From: Prevotella sp. 10(H) | GTDB lineage: Bacteria; Bacteroidota; Bacteroidia; Bacteroidales; Dysgonomonadaceae | Length of the DNA stretch: 64,000 nt | Direction of reading: 5' to 3' | NCBI RefSeq assembly: GCF_000711235.1 | Contig: NZ_JOMI01000003.1 | Span: 1 to 64,000 of the forward strand | Shown: positions 7,752 through 16,934 of the stretch, piece by piece | Numbering within the stretch: the stretch's first letter is position 1 | How the letters are laid out: every line of letters begins with the position of its first letter | Translations under genes and position numbers: made by a program | The notes under the pieces: model-generated | Database searches by the model: none | What the model was told of the DNA's origin: nothing | The model's input: the letters and a program-made list of their open reading frames with translations, nothing else

Positions 7752-9608
7752 TCAGAATGGGAATATTAGCGGCAATACTAATATCATTATAATTCCCATT
7801 ATTAATTGCAGAGGTAATCCCACTTTTACGTAATCCATGAAAGTATAGCGTCCTGCACTCATTACCAAAGCATTCGGCGGCGTAGAGAAAGGCGAAGCAA
7901 AACACATGCTTGCCGCCACAGCTACCGCGAATAAAAACGGATATGGACTCACACCCATGCCTATGGCAGCTTTCATCGCAATAGGGGCGAAGAGTACGGC
8001 TGTAGCGGTATTGCTTATAAACATAGTGAGCAAGGAAGTACAGAAGTATATTCCTGCCAGCAGGGCATACGGTCCCAAGGCTCCCAGTTTGTTGACTAAT
8101 CCCCCTGAGATTAAAGTATCGACGCCCGTATTTTGAAATGCTGTTGCCATTGGTAACATGGCACCGATAAGTACCACACTCTCCCAATTGATACTCCCAT
8201 AAGCCTCTTCCATATTTCGAAGACATCCGGTAACCACCATTGCTACAGCAGCAAGAAGAATTGCTATAACCGATGGTACGATTTCAAATACCATAGCTAC
8301 TACCATAAGCAACATGATAATAGCTGCTATAGGGGCTTTCTGATCCAAAGTTACTTTCGCGGCTTCTTTCAGTGGCTGGCCGACCAGTACAAGGTCGTCC
8401 TGCCGATCGTCGAGATTAGCTAGGTCTTTCCATGTGCCTTGTATCAGTAATGCATCACCCGAATGAAGCTTTGTATTTGTTATATCATGCATGTAATATT
8501 CATTTTGCCGTTGAATACCCAATACATTTACGTTATATTCTTCTCTGAACTGAATGTCGGTAATAGTTCGGTTTATAAGTTTGGAATTTGGCATGACAAA
8601 TATTTCGGCAATACCCGAATCCTGAAAATCGGAAAAAGGTTCTTTATCATTTACCCTTTCAAAATACAAGTTGTTTTCATTCACAAAACGCTCTATATCT
8701 TCAATATTTCCGTGACAATATAATATATCGTCTTTTTGGATAGTCGATTTTGGACCTGCCACTTCTTCTATCAGGTTTTTCCTGAATCTCGAGTTACCTG
8801 TCTTACGTACTATTTTGCTTATACTCACATTGTAATTCGTTGCAATCTTCAACTCGGCTAAAGTCTTGTCCAACAGCGGCGATGATTTACGTACTTCAAT
8901 GCGGAAAGATTGCTGCTGTAGCTGGTATTCCTGAGCCAGTTCTACCAGTGATTTACCCTGTTTTTTCTTTGTAGAAGAAGCATCATTCTTCGAAATAAGC
9001 ATTTTGCTTAAAAAGAAAAGTACAACCACACCTACAGATAATGCCACAAATCCTATAGGAGCAAAAGAGAAAAATGATAGCGCCTTATATCCGGCATCAA
9101 TCAATGTATTATTAATCACCAGATTGGGCGGTGTACTGATCAGTGTGAACATCCCCATACTACTGGCAAAGGCTAGTGGCATCAGATATCTGCGGGGACT
9201 GATATTTGCACTGGTGGCCATACTTACAATGATCGGCATCATAACAGCTACTGTACCCGTGTTACTAACAAATGCACCAATACAAGCCGTTACGAGCATC
9301 ACTAATACAAATAGTTTATTTTCATTACTCCCCGCTGTTTGCAATATTTTACTGCTTATCACTTTAGCTAATCCGGTTCGGAAAATTCCGGCACCTACAA
9401 CAAAGAGACCGATCATCATTATTACCACAGGATTAGAAAATCCGGCCAAAGCTTCCGATGTGTCCAGTATCCCGAAAAGAACTAGTGCCAGCAAGGCACA
9501 TACGGCAACCAGATCAGAGCGGACTTTTCCCCTCATAAAGAAGATGGATGCTATCACTAATATTGCCAGAGTAATATTGATAGGAGATAGTAAGGATGAA
9601 AGTTCCAT
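7752..9608 (-). CDS. SLC13/DASS-type transporter with two TrkA-C domains
   Basis: The protein of about 618 residues has N-terminal membrane segments, a soluble central region with two TrkA-C (RCK-C) modules (for example EVRKSSPLLDKTLAEL and EIFVMPNSKLINRTITD) and C-terminal membrane segments. SNTGTVAVMMPI and SNTATAVLFAPI are the paired signature loops of divalent anion:sodium symporters. Substrates in this family include dicarboxylates and sulfate; the substrate here is not determinable. An ORF extends upstream to 9704, but I start at the ATG at 9608 (MELSSLL) because a TATCTTTG promoter box lies at 9653-9660 inside the extension. Confidence 0.9.
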   Translation of the reverse strand: MELSSLLSPINITLAILVIASIFFMRGKVRSDLVAVCALLALVLFGILDTSEALAGFSNPVVIMMIGLFVVGAGIFRTGLAKVISSKILQTAGSNENKLFVLVMLVTACIGAFVSNTGTVAVMMPIIVSMATSANISPRRYLMPLAFASSMGMFTLISTPPNLVINNTLIDAGYKALSFFSFAPIGFVALSVGVVVLFFLSKMLISKNDASSTKKKQGKSLVELAQEYQLQQQSFRIEVRKSSPLLDKTLAELKIATNYNVSISKIVRKTGNSRFRKNLIEEVAGPKSTIQKDDILYCHGNIEDIERFVNENNLYFERVNDKEPFSDFQDSGIAEIFVMPNSKLINRTITDIQFREEYNVNVLGIQRQNEYYMHDITNTKLHSGDALLIQGTWKDLANLDDRQDDLVLVGQPLKEAAKVTLDQKAPIAAIIMLLMVVAMVFEIVPSVIAILLAAVAMVVTGCLRNMEEAYGSINWESVVLIGAMLPMATAFQNTGVDTLISGGLVNKLGALGPYALLAGIYFCTSLLTMFISNTATAVLFAPIAMKAAIGMGVSPYPFLFAVAVAASMCFASPFSTPPNALVMSAGRYTFMDYVKVGLPLQLIMGIIMILVLPLIFPF

Positions 9609-9652
9609 ATATGAAAAATATATTAGCAGTTTGTTTATATGAACAATATATA

Positions 9653-9660
9653 CAAAGATA
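9653..9660 (-). promoter_or_regulatory. Promoter -7 box for the DASS transporter gene
   Basis: The minus strand reads TATCTTTG, a perfect Bacteroidetes TAnnTTTG box, about 45 bases upstream of the chosen ATG. No convincing -33 TTTG is seen at the right distance. It supports the shorter start of the transporter. Confidence 0.5.
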
Positions 9661-9931
9661 AGTAAATACTGTTGTGGGAAGCGAATGCTTTTAAATAAGA
9701 ACACCGGAAAGATAAGAATTGTTTACTTTTTTTCACTATAGTTAAATTATTCATGAAATAACAAATTATGCATATAAAAATCAATAATTGAATACTTTGT
9801 ATCATTTTCTATAATAATAAAAGCTTTTTGATTGTATATTTTTGCATATAAGAAAACGTTAACCTTAAATACTAATATTCAATTATAGTATTGAATATTT
9901 TTAGATTTTTCTATTGCAAATATATTCTTTT

Positions 9932-9973
9932 ATGCCTTCGGTCCATGATTTGTATTTTTTTGGCCGGAGGCAT
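9932..9973 (+). other. Stem-loop in the transporter-grpE divergent intergenic region
   Basis: The intergenic stretch 9609-10144 holds no gene. Bases 9932-9943 pair with 9962-9973 as a 12-bp stem with two G-U pairs around an 18-base loop, followed by the T-rich ATTCTTATTTC. No annotated gene ends here on the plus strand, so the hairpin may terminate a short unannotated transcript or be a folded untranslated element. The rest of the region is AT-rich with no further signal apart from the two promoter boxes listed. Confidence 0.45.
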
Positions 9974-10025
9974 TCTTATTTCATCTTAAATAGGTGGATG
10001 CTAAACGAAATTGTTTTATTTCTTA

Positions 10026-10033
10026 TAACTTTG
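10026..10033 (+). promoter_or_regulatory. Probable -7 box for grpE-dnaJ
   Basis: TAACTTTG matches TAnnTTTG, 112 bases upstream of the grpE ATG. A -33 element is not obvious. No CIRCE-type inverted repeat (HrcA operator) was seen between here and grpE. Confidence 0.4.
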
Positions 10034-10144
10034 GCAAGCCTTTTGTTGTATAAAAAAAGGATACAAATAAAATGGTAGATCATATAATACTGATTTGCAT
10101 GATTTTATTTTGTAATTTATTATAAATAAAATAGATACTAAGAT

Positions 10145-10699
10145 ATGAAAGAAGATTTTGCAGACAAAGAGCTTGAAAATACTCAGGAAGACCCTGTAGA
10201 TAACCTGACAAATCATCAGTCCGAAAAAAATGAAGAAATTCCGGTAGATGACAATGTGACTGATTGGGAAGCTAAATATAACGAACTGAATAATTCATAT
10301 TTGCGGCTGAATGCCGAATTTGACAATTACCGCAAACGTACATTGAAGGAAAAAGCCGAACTGTTGAGGTCGGGTAGTGAAAGGGTTTTAGTCGATGTCA
10401 TATCTGTAGTAGATGATTTTGAACGTGCATTGGAAAATGTGTCAAAGAGTGAAGATGTAGATGCAGTAAAAGAAGGTATAGACCTTATTTACACTAAATT
10501 TTTGAATTTTCTTACCAAAAACGGCGTAAAGGAAATAGAAACTATCGGTCATCCTTTCGATACCGATAAGCATGAAGCTTTGACTACTATTCCTGCTCAA
10601 TCGGAAGAAGACAAAGATAAGATTGTAGATAGTGTGCAGAAAGGATATACCTTAAATGACAAGGTTATCCGATACCCGAAAGTAATTGTTGCAAAGTAA
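10145..10699 (+). CDS. grpE: Nucleotide exchange factor GrpE
   Basis: The 184-residue protein has an acidic, disordered first 40 residues, then a coiled coil with the diagnostic LNAEFDNYRKRTLKEKAEL, and a C-terminal beta domain with GHPFDTDKHEAL and VQKGYTLNDKVIRYPKVIV. GrpE is a dimer that releases ADP from DnaK. It lies 15 bp upstream of dnaJ in an evident operon; dnaK is not in the window. Confidence 0.97.
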   Translation: MKEDFADKELENTQEDPVDNLTNHQSEKNEEIPVDDNVTDWEAKYNELNNSYLRLNAEFDNYRKRTLKEKAELLRSGSERVLVDVISVVDDFERALENVSKSEDVDAVKEGIDLIYTKFLNFLTKNGVKEIETIGHPFDTDKHEALTTIPAQSEEDKDKIVDSVQKGYTLNDKVIRYPKVIVAK

Positions 10700-10714
10700 A
10701 AACAGGAGAAATTA

Positions 10715-11860
10715 ATGGCAACCACAACTAAGAGAGACTACTACGAAGTACTGGAAGTTACTAAAACAGCGACTTTCGAAGAAATAAAGAAAGCATATCG
10801 CAAGAAAGCTATTCAATATCACCCTGATAAAAACCCGGGCGATACCGAAGCCGAGGAGAAATTTAAAGAAGCGGCGGAAGCATATGAAATATTAAGCGAC
10901 GAGCAGAAGCGCGCAAGATACGACAGATACGGACATGCTGCTCCCGGCGGATTTGGCGGGCATTCGGGCGGGTTTTCAATGGACGATATATTTTCGCAGT
11001 TCGGTGATATCTTTGGCGGACACTTCGGTGGTGGTTTCGGCGGATTTGGCGGGCAAAGAGGACCGCGTCAGAACAGAGGTTCCGATTTGAGGGTTAAAGT
11101 TAAGCTCACATTAAAGGATATTGCATCAGGTGTAGAAAAGAAAATAAAGGTAAACAAATTTGTTTCCTGCTCTCATTGTAAAGGCACGGGAGCCGACGGA
11201 GGCACTGCCTACGAAACCTGTTCTACCTGTAAGGGCTCAGGAGTCGTTACCCGTGTAATGAATACCATACTCGGGCAGATGCAGACACAGACTACCTGTC
11301 CAACCTGTAACGGCGAAGGAAAGACCATAACTAAAAAATGTTCTTATTGTGCAGGTGAAGGTATCGTCCGTGAAGAAGAAGTAATTGCTATTAATATTCC
11401 TGCCGGTGTTGCAGAAGGAATGCAACTTTCTATGAGTGGCAAAGGTAACGCGGCTCGCCATGGAGGAGTTAACGGAGACTTGCTCATACTTGTAGAGGAA
11501 GAACAGCATCCGGAATTGTTTAGGGATGATAACGATGTGGTTTATAACTTATTGCTATCTGTATCTACAGCAGCTTTAGGCGGCAATGTCGTAGTGCCAA
11601 CAATTGACGGGAAAGTAAAGGTAAACATCGAACCGGGTACTCAGCCGGGTAAAGTTCTTCGTTTGAAAAACAAGGGCTTGCCTAGCATAAACCGCTACGG
11701 CACAGGTGATTTGTTGGTGAATATAAGTGTATACATCCCTGAAAATCTGAGCGATAGTGAAAAGGCTACGCTCGGAGGATTGGAGAATTCGCCGAATTTC
11801 CAGCCGAGCAAATCGGTAAAAGAAAAAATATTCAGTCATTTCAGGAAAATGTTCGATTGA
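10715..11860 (+). CDS. dnaJ: Chaperone protein DnaJ
   Basis: The 381-residue protein has the full class I layout. An N-terminal J domain carries HPD at residues 36-38, a Gly/Phe-rich linker spans about residues 75-115, and four CxxCxGxG zinc motifs lie at about 151-215 ([32 protein letters not shown]). Two C-terminal substrate-binding beta domains follow. It stimulates DnaK ATPase and delivers unfolded proteins. It is the second gene of the grpE-dnaJ operon, which ends at a strong hairpin terminator. Confidence 0.98.
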   Translation: MATTTKRDYYEVLEVTKTATFEEIKKAYRKKAIQYHPDKNPGDTEAEEKFKEAAEAYEILSDEQKRARYDRYGHAAPGGFGGHSGGFSMDDIFSQFGDIFGGHFGGGFGGFGGQRGPRQNRGSDLRVKVKLTLKDIASGVEKKIKVNKFVSCSHCKGTGADGGTAYETCSTCKGSGVVTRVMNTILGQMQTQTTCPTCNGEGKTITKKCSYCAGEGIVREEEVIAINIPAGVAEGMQLSMSGKGNAARHGGVNGDLLILVEEEQHPELFRDDNDVVYNLLLSVSTAALGGNVVVPTIDGKVKVNIEPGTQPGKVLRLKNKGLPSINRYGTGDLLVNISVYIPENLSDSEKATLGGLENSPNFQPSKSVKEKIFSHFRKMFD

Positions 11861-11872
11861 TAAAAAAATAAA

Positions 11873-11902
11873 AGAGTAGTCAATAAATGACTGCTCTTTT
11901 TG
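11873..11902 (+). terminator. Intrinsic terminator of grpE-dnaJ
   Basis: A 10-bp stem (AGAGTAGTCA with TGACTGCTCT, one G-U pair) around a 5-base loop is followed by a T run, 13 bases after the dnaJ stop. Confidence 0.85.
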
Positions 11903-11932
11903 TTGATAATATGCTGTAAAACTATAACTTTG
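11902..11932 (+). promoter_or_regulatory. Promoter of the Nif3-like gene
   Basis: GTTG at 11902-11905, a 19-base spacer and TAACTTTG at 11925-11932 fit the Bacteroidetes consensus. The start codon follows 24 bases later, so the leader is short. The -33 element abuts the dnaJ terminator. Confidence 0.6.
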
Positions 11933-11955
11933 GTTTTATTAAAATATCGGCAGCC

Positions 11956-13050
11956 ATGAAAATAAAGGAAATCCTACATGCTATAGAACAGCTTGCCCCT
12001 GTACCACTGCAAGAGAGTTATGACAATAGTGGCGTACAGGTCGGTGATATCAATCAGGAAGCAAAAGGTGCAGTTGTATGTATCGATGTTACGGAGGCCG
12101 TAATGGATGAAGCCGTAGCTTTGGGATGCAATCTTATTATTTCACATCATCCGCTGGCTTTTCGTGCATTTAAATCACTTACAGGGAAGAATTATGTAGA
12201 ACGTTGCATGATGAAGGCGTGCAAGCACGATATCGTAGTGTATGCGGCACATACCAATCTCGACAATGCATATCAGGGTATTAATTACTATCTGGCTGAA
12301 ATGCTTAATCTCCAGCATGTGCGGATACTCGAGCCTCAGAGAGGTAAGCTTCTTAAGCTGGTGACATTTGTCCCTCATTCTCATGCCGAACTTGTCCGTA
12401 ATACATTGTTTAATGCCGGGGCAGGTAATATCGGTAATTATGATTCGTGCAGCTATAATGTATCGGGTGAAGGAACGTTCCGTGCGGGCGAAGAAGCCAA
12501 TCCATTTACAGGTGATATTGGAGAATTGCATACAGAGCCGGAAGTAAGAATAGAGATGATATTACCTACTTATAAACAGGCGGATGTACAGCGCTCACTG
12601 ATTGCAGTTCACCCGTATGAAGAACCTGCATATGATTTTTATGTATTGGAAAACACATGGGCGCAGGCCGGAAGCGGTATTGTAGGTACATTGCCGGAAG
12701 AATCGGACGAAGAGGACTTCCTTTATTTATTGAAAGATACATTCCATCTGAAAACAATACTACATTCCGCACTCCGCGGCAAACCGGTGCGTGATGTAGC
12801 TATATGCAGCGGTGGCGGGGCATTTCTGATACCGAAAGCTATCTCTTACAGTGCCGATGTATTTATAACCGGAGAGGCAAAATATAACGACTATTACGAT
12901 GTGGAAGATAAGATACTTTTGGCTACTGTAGGTCATTACGAATCTGAAATTTTCACAAAGAATATTTTTTTCGATATTATTTCAAAAAAATATCCTAACT
13001 TTACGGTCTATATGTCTGGATTTGATGTAAATCCGGTAAACTATTTGTAA
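11956..13050 (+). CDS. Nif3-like dinuclear metal centre protein (YbgI/DUF34)
   Basis: The 364-residue protein is the long Nif3 form, in which a PII/CutA1-like domain of about 100 residues is inserted in the middle (including IAVHPYEEPAYDFY). Metal-ligand motifs are visible: ISHHPLAF and AAHTNLDNA in the first half and GHYESE near the C-terminus. Nif3 proteins form toroidal hexamers with a two-metal site; they have been linked to GTP cyclohydrolase-like or metal-insertion activity, but function is unsettled. The gene has its own promoter and terminator but precedes the zinc-ribbon gene, a pairing seen in many bacteria. Confidence 0.93.
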   Translation: MKIKEILHAIEQLAPVPLQESYDNSGVQVGDINQEAKGAVVCIDVTEAVMDEAVALGCNLIISHHPLAFRAFKSLTGKNYVERCMMKACKHDIVVYAAHTNLDNAYQGINYYLAEMLNLQHVRILEPQRGKLLKLVTFVPHSHAELVRNTLFNAGAGNIGNYDSCSYNVSGEGTFRAGEEANPFTGDIGELHTEPEVRIEMILPTYKQADVQRSLIAVHPYEEPAYDFYVLENTWAQAGSGIVGTLPEESDEEDFLYLLKDTFHLKTILHSALRGKPVRDVAICSGGGAFLIPKAISYSADVFITGEAKYNDYYDVEDKILLATVGHYESEIFTKNIFFDIISKKYPNFTVYMSGFDVNPVNYL

Positions 13051-13086
13051 ATAAGCGGTGATATACTCCTGCTTTTTATGAATGAT

Positions 13087-13130
13087 GTAGTAAGAAGACG
13101 GTATTATCTGTCGGATTACTGCATTTTTTT
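13087..13130 (+). terminator. Probable terminator of the Nif3-like gene
   Basis: GTAGTAA at 13087-13093 pairs with TTACTGC at 13116-13122, with extra internal GAC/GTC pairing, followed by seven T residues. Confidence 0.55.
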
Positions 13131-13240
13131 ATAATAATCTATTTATAATTGTGGAGAAATATTCGGAACTATAAGATAATAAAACTTATAGCTTATTTTA
13201 AAGTAAATATTTGACTAATAAACATATCTAACAACAAAAA

Positions 13241-13996
13241 ATGGCTAAGAAACAAGAGAAAGAAGTAACAGTAGAGGAAAAGCTAAAAACGCTTTTCTCC
13301 CTACAGCAAAAGTTGTCGGAAATAGACAACATAAAGATACTCCGTGGTGAATTGCCACTGGAAGTAGCAGACCTTGAAGATGAAATTATCGGACTGGAAA
13401 CTCGTATTAAGAAATACGAGGCTGAACTGAAAGAGGCCGATACTGCAGTTGCTTTTCAAAAACAAAAAGCAAAAGACAGTACACTGAAAATCGAGAAATA
13501 TAAAGAGCAGCTCGACAATGTACGCAATAACCGTGAATTCGATCATTTGAGTAAAGAAATCGAATTTGAAACACTGGAGATTGAATTATCAGAGAAGAAA
13601 GTGCGAGAATTTACACAGGATTCTAAAAATCTGACAGAACAAGTTGAAAAAAGTAAAACTTTCCTCAGTGAACGTTCTGCCGATCTTGCTCAGAAGAAAG
13701 AAGAGCTCGATAATATCGTATCGGAAACCAAGCAGCAGGAAGAGCAGCTTCGCGAAGATGTGAAAGAAATAGAATCGGAAGTAGAGCCTCGTTTATTGAC
13801 TGCATTCAAGCGTATACGTAAAAGTGCACGCAACGGTTTGGCTGTCGTTTGTATCGAGCGTGGTGCTTGTGGTGGGTGCTTTAATAAAATACCGCCTCAG
13901 AAGCAAATGGATATTAAAATAGGTAAGAAAATTATCGTTTGCGAATACTGCGGGCGTATTATGATTGATCCTGAACTGATTGGATTAGCTGAGTAA
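13241..13996 (+). CDS. Coiled-coil protein with C4-type zinc ribbon (DUF164 type)
   Basis: Residues 1-185 form a long, charged antiparallel coiled coil rich in Glu and Lys. The C-terminus carries a four-cysteine zinc ribbon, CGGCFNKIPPQ then CEYCGRI. This layout is the C4-type zinc-ribbon family (zf-RING_7), cytoplasmic proteins proposed to bind nucleic acid or act with Nif3-like partners. The 251-residue length is typical. It follows the Nif3-like gene by 190 bp and ends at a strong terminator. Confidence 0.9.
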   Translation: MAKKQEKEVTVEEKLKTLFSLQQKLSEIDNIKILRGELPLEVADLEDEIIGLETRIKKYEAELKEADTAVAFQKQKAKDSTLKIEKYKEQLDNVRNNREFDHLSKEIEFETLEIELSEKKVREFTQDSKNLTEQVEKSKTFLSERSADLAQKKEELDNIVSETKQQEEQLREDVKEIESEVEPRLLTAFKRIRKSARNGLAVVCIERGACGGCFNKIPPQKQMDIKIGKKIIVCEYCGRIMIDPELIGLAE

Positions 13997-14031
13997 TATC
14001 AGTTTATATAATAAAAAATAATTAAAAAAAG

Positions 14032-14067
14032 AATCGGAAAGGTTGGTTGAACTTTTCCGATTTTTTT
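14032..14067 (+). terminator. Intrinsic terminator of the zinc-ribbon gene
   Basis: A 13-bp stem (14032-14044 with 14050-14062, one G-U pair) with a 5-base loop is followed by a run of seven T. Confidence 0.9.
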
Positions 14068-14334
14068 ATTATATTATAGCGAACTTTTGATTTATCAAAT
14101 TGTTGTTGTAGTTTAATTAGAATTTCAAAAAGGAAAACTTTTATCGATTTTGATATTTTTAAATTGTTTATTATCAGATTGTTGAAATTATTTCTGGAAA
14201 ACTTCTATTTTTGTTCAAAAAATATTGTTGTAAAATTTGCTTCATCTTTCTTATTTGAGTAATATTGTAAAGTAAATTATATCGCAGGCTTCCGTCCTTA
14301 AAATATATACAAAAAATAATTAAAAAACATACAA
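14068..14334 (+). promoter_or_regulatory. Leader of nrdJ with weak promoter candidate
   Basis: This AT-rich 267-bp leader contains a loose promoter: TTTG at 14210-14213, 17 bases, then TAAAATTTG at 14231-14239. I looked for a cobalamin riboswitch, which would be logical before a B12-dependent reductase, and saw no B12-box-like motif. I also saw no conserved NrdR-box pair. Confidence 0.3.
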
Positions 14335-16875
14335 ATGACACAAAAGGTTTACACTTTTGATGAGGCGTATAACGCCGCATTGGATTACTTTAATGGCGAT
14401 GAACTAGCTGCTAAAGTATGGGTAAATAAATACGCATTGAAAGATGCAGCAGGAAATATATATGAACAATCGCCTGAAGACATGCATTGGCGACTGGCTA
14501 ACGAGATAGGACGAATCGAAGCCAAATATGAAAACGGTCTGACAAGTAAGGAATTGTATGACCTTTTCGACCACTTCAAATATATCGTGCCGCAGGGTAG
14601 TCCGATGACGGGCATAGGAAATAATCATCAGATTGCATCTTTATCAAACTGTTTTGTGATTGGTCTGGACGGCCCATCTGATTCTTACGGGGCGATTATC
14701 CGTATTGATGAAGAACAGGTTCAGCTGATGAAACGCCGGGGTGGGGTAGGACACGACCTTTCACATATCCGCCCTAAAGGTTCACCTGTAAAGAATTCCG
14801 CTCTGACATCTACAGGGCTGGTTCCGTTTATGGAAAGATATTCGAATTCGACACGCGAAGTTGCGCAGGACGGACGTCGCGGTGCTTTGATGTTGAGCGT
14901 ATCGGTAAAGCACCCTGACTCGGAATCGTTTATTGATGCTAAAATGGTCGAAGGAAAAGTGACGGGTGCAAATGTATCTGTACGAATCGACGATGCTTTT
15001 ATGCAGGCTGTGGTCGATAAAACCGAATATGCACAACAATATCCGATCGATTCGGCAAATCCGACTACGGTAAAAGATATACAAGCTACTGAGCTTTGGA
15101 AAAAGATAGTTCATAATGCATGGAAATCAGCCGAGCCGGGAGTCCTTTTCTGGGATACGATAATTAAAGAATCTGTGCCTGATTGTTATGCCGACCTTGG
15201 GTTCAAGACTATCTCTACTAACCCATGTGGTGAAATACCTTTGTGTCCGTACGATAGTTGCCGCTTGCTGGCGATCAATCTTTATTCGTATGTAGTGAAT
15301 CCGTTTAAAGAAGATGCCTATTTTGACTTCGAACTGTTTAAAAAGCATGTCGGACTGGCTCAACGCATCATGGATGATATTATCGATCTGGAAACAGAAA
15401 AGATCGAAATGATTCTGGATAAAATCGGTTCAGATCCAGAAACTGATGAGGTAAGAGGGCCGGAAAAACATTTGTGGGAAAAAATCCGTAAAAAAACACT
15501 ACAAGGACGCCGTACAGGTGTAGGTATTACAGCAGAAGGAGATATGATAGCAGCTATGGGCTTGCGCTATGGTACTGAGGCTGCAACAGACTTTGCAGAA
15601 AAGGTACATCGTGAACTGGCATTGGCAGCATATCGTTCTTCGGTAGAGATGGCAAAAGAGCGCGGTGCATTTGAAATCTTCGATTATGATCGTGAGAAAA
15701 ATAATCCTTTCATTAATCGTCTTGCAGAAGAAGACCCGCAGTTACTTAAAGATATGAAGCAGTACGGACGCCGTAATATCGCCTGTTTGACAGTGGCTCC
15801 TACAGGAACTACAAGCTTGATGACACAATCCACATCGGGTATCGAACCTGTATTCCTGCCTGTATACAAACGCCGTCGCAAGGTTAACCCTAATGACAAA
15901 GAAGTACGCGTCGATTTTGTTGACGAAAACGGTGATTCATGGGAAGAGTACATTGTATTCCACCATAAGTTTGTGACATGGATGGAAAGCAAAGGATATC
16001 CTACTTCAAAAAAATATACAAACGAAGAAGTAGAGGCTATGGTAGCCGAATCTCCATATTATAAAGCTACATCTAACGATGTGGATTGGTTGCAAAAAGT
16101 GAAGATGCAGGGACGTATCCAGAAGTGGGTAGACCATTCTATCAGTGTAACGATCAATCTTCCGTCCGATGTTTCGGAAGAACTGGTGAATGATCTTTAT
16201 ATCGAAGCATGGAGAAGCGGATGTAAAGGTTGTACCGTATACCGCGACGGCTCACGTGCGGGAGTGCTTGTGGCTGCAGACGATAAAAAAGAGGAAAACT
16301 GCGAAGATTGCTACGAACGTCCTGAGATTTTACAGGAGCGTCCTCGCGAACTGGTTGCAGATGTTATCAAATTTCAGAATAATAAGGAAAAATGGATTGC
16401 ATTTATCGGTTTGCATAACGGTCGCCCTTATGAAGTATTCACCGGTTTGTCGGATGATGACGAAGGCCTGATGCTGCCGAAGAATGTAAATCATGGTGTT
16501 ATTATTAAAACGCTGAATGACGAAGGACAACGTTCTTACGACTTCCAGTTTAAGAATAAGAGAGGATATAAAACCACTATCGAGGGCTTGAACGGCAAAT
16601 TTAATCCTGAGTTCTGGAACTATGCCAAACTTATTTCAGGAGTACTTCGCTATGGTATGCCTATCGATCAGGTGGTAAAACTCGTTCAGGGATTGGAACT
16701 GAATAGCGAAACAATCAATACTTGGAAAAACGGTGTTGAGCGTGCCCTGAAAAAATACCTGCCGAGCGATACGGAAGCCAAAGGTCAGAAATGCCCTGTG
16801 TGCGGACTGGAGACGCTTGTTTATCAGGAAGGATGTATGAAATGTACCAATTGCGGTGCATCCAAGTGCGGATAA
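14335..16875 (+). CDS. nrdJ: Class II (adenosylcobalamin-dependent) ribonucleotide reductase
   Basis: The 846-residue enzyme reduces ribonucleotides to deoxyribonucleotides using a B12-derived radical. The active-site segment TNPCGEIPLCPYDSC lies near residue 295, and PTGTTSLMTQSTSGIEPVF follows in the second half. The C-terminus is a zinc-ribbon-like tail with CPVCG and CTNCGASKCG supplying redox-active cysteines. Length and the missing N-terminal ATP cone fit NrdJ rather than class I NrdA. It is monocistronic, with no NrdB-type partner nearby. Confidence 0.95.
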   Translation: MTQKVYTFDEAYNAALDYFNGDELAAKVWVNKYALKDAAGNIYEQSPEDMHWRLANEIGRIEAKYENGLTSKELYDLFDHFKYIVPQGSPMTGIGNNHQIASLSNCFVIGLDGPSDSYGAIIRIDEEQVQLMKRRGGVGHDLSHIRPKGSPVKNSALTSTGLVPFMERYSNSTREVAQDGRRGALMLSVSVKHPDSESFIDAKMVEGKVTGANVSVRIDDAFMQAVVDKTEYAQQYPIDSANPTTVKDIQATELWKKIVHNAWKSAEPGVLFWDTIIKESVPDCYADLGFKTISTNPCGEIPLCPYDSCRLLAINLYSYVVNPFKEDAYFDFELFKKHVGLAQRIMDDIIDLETEKIEMILDKIGSDPETDEVRGPEKHLWEKIRKKTLQGRRTGVGITAEGDMIAAMGLRYGTEAATDFAEKVHRELALAAYRSSVEMAKERGAFEIFDYDREKNNPFINRLAEEDPQLLKDMKQYGRRNIACLTVAPTGTTSLMTQSTSGIEPVFLPVYKRRRKVNPNDKEVRVDFVDENGDSWEEYIVFHHKFVTWMESKGYPTSKKYTNEEVEAMVAESPYYKATSNDVDWLQKVKMQGRIQKWVDHSISVTINLPSDVSEELVNDLYIEAWRSGCKGCTVYRDGSRAGVLVAADDKKEENCEDCYERPEILQERPRELVADVIKFQNNKEKWIAFIGLHNGRPYEVFTGLSDDDEGLMLPKNVNHGVIIKTLNDEGQRSYDFQFKNKRGYKTTIEGLNGKFNPEFWNYAKLISGVLRYGMPIDQVVKLVQGLELNSETINTWKNGVERALKKYLPSDTEAKGQKCPVCGLETLVYQEGCMKCTNCGASKCG

Positions 16876-16900
16876 TTAATCTTTTAGTTATATAGTGAAT

Positions 16901-16934
16901 GCGCCTCGTTCAGAAATGGATGGGGTGTTTTTTT
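16901..16934 (+). terminator. Probable terminator of nrdJ
   Basis: GCGCCTC at 16901-16907 pairs with GGGGTGT at 16922-16928 using several G-U pairs, followed by seven T. It overlaps the stop of the convergent permease gene. Confidence 0.5.

Noticed and set aside
7672-8226. 184-codon minus-strand ORF overlapping the transporter 3' end
   Set aside because: It is out of frame with the transporter, overlaps fRMsr and shows no domain.
9004-9642. 212-codon plus-strand ORF opposite the DASS transporter gene
   Set aside because: It is a mirror of transmembrane codons in the real minus-strand gene and has no family motif.
14068-14334. Cobalamin riboswitch before nrdJ
   Set aside because: No B12-box-like conserved core or supporting stems were found by eye.
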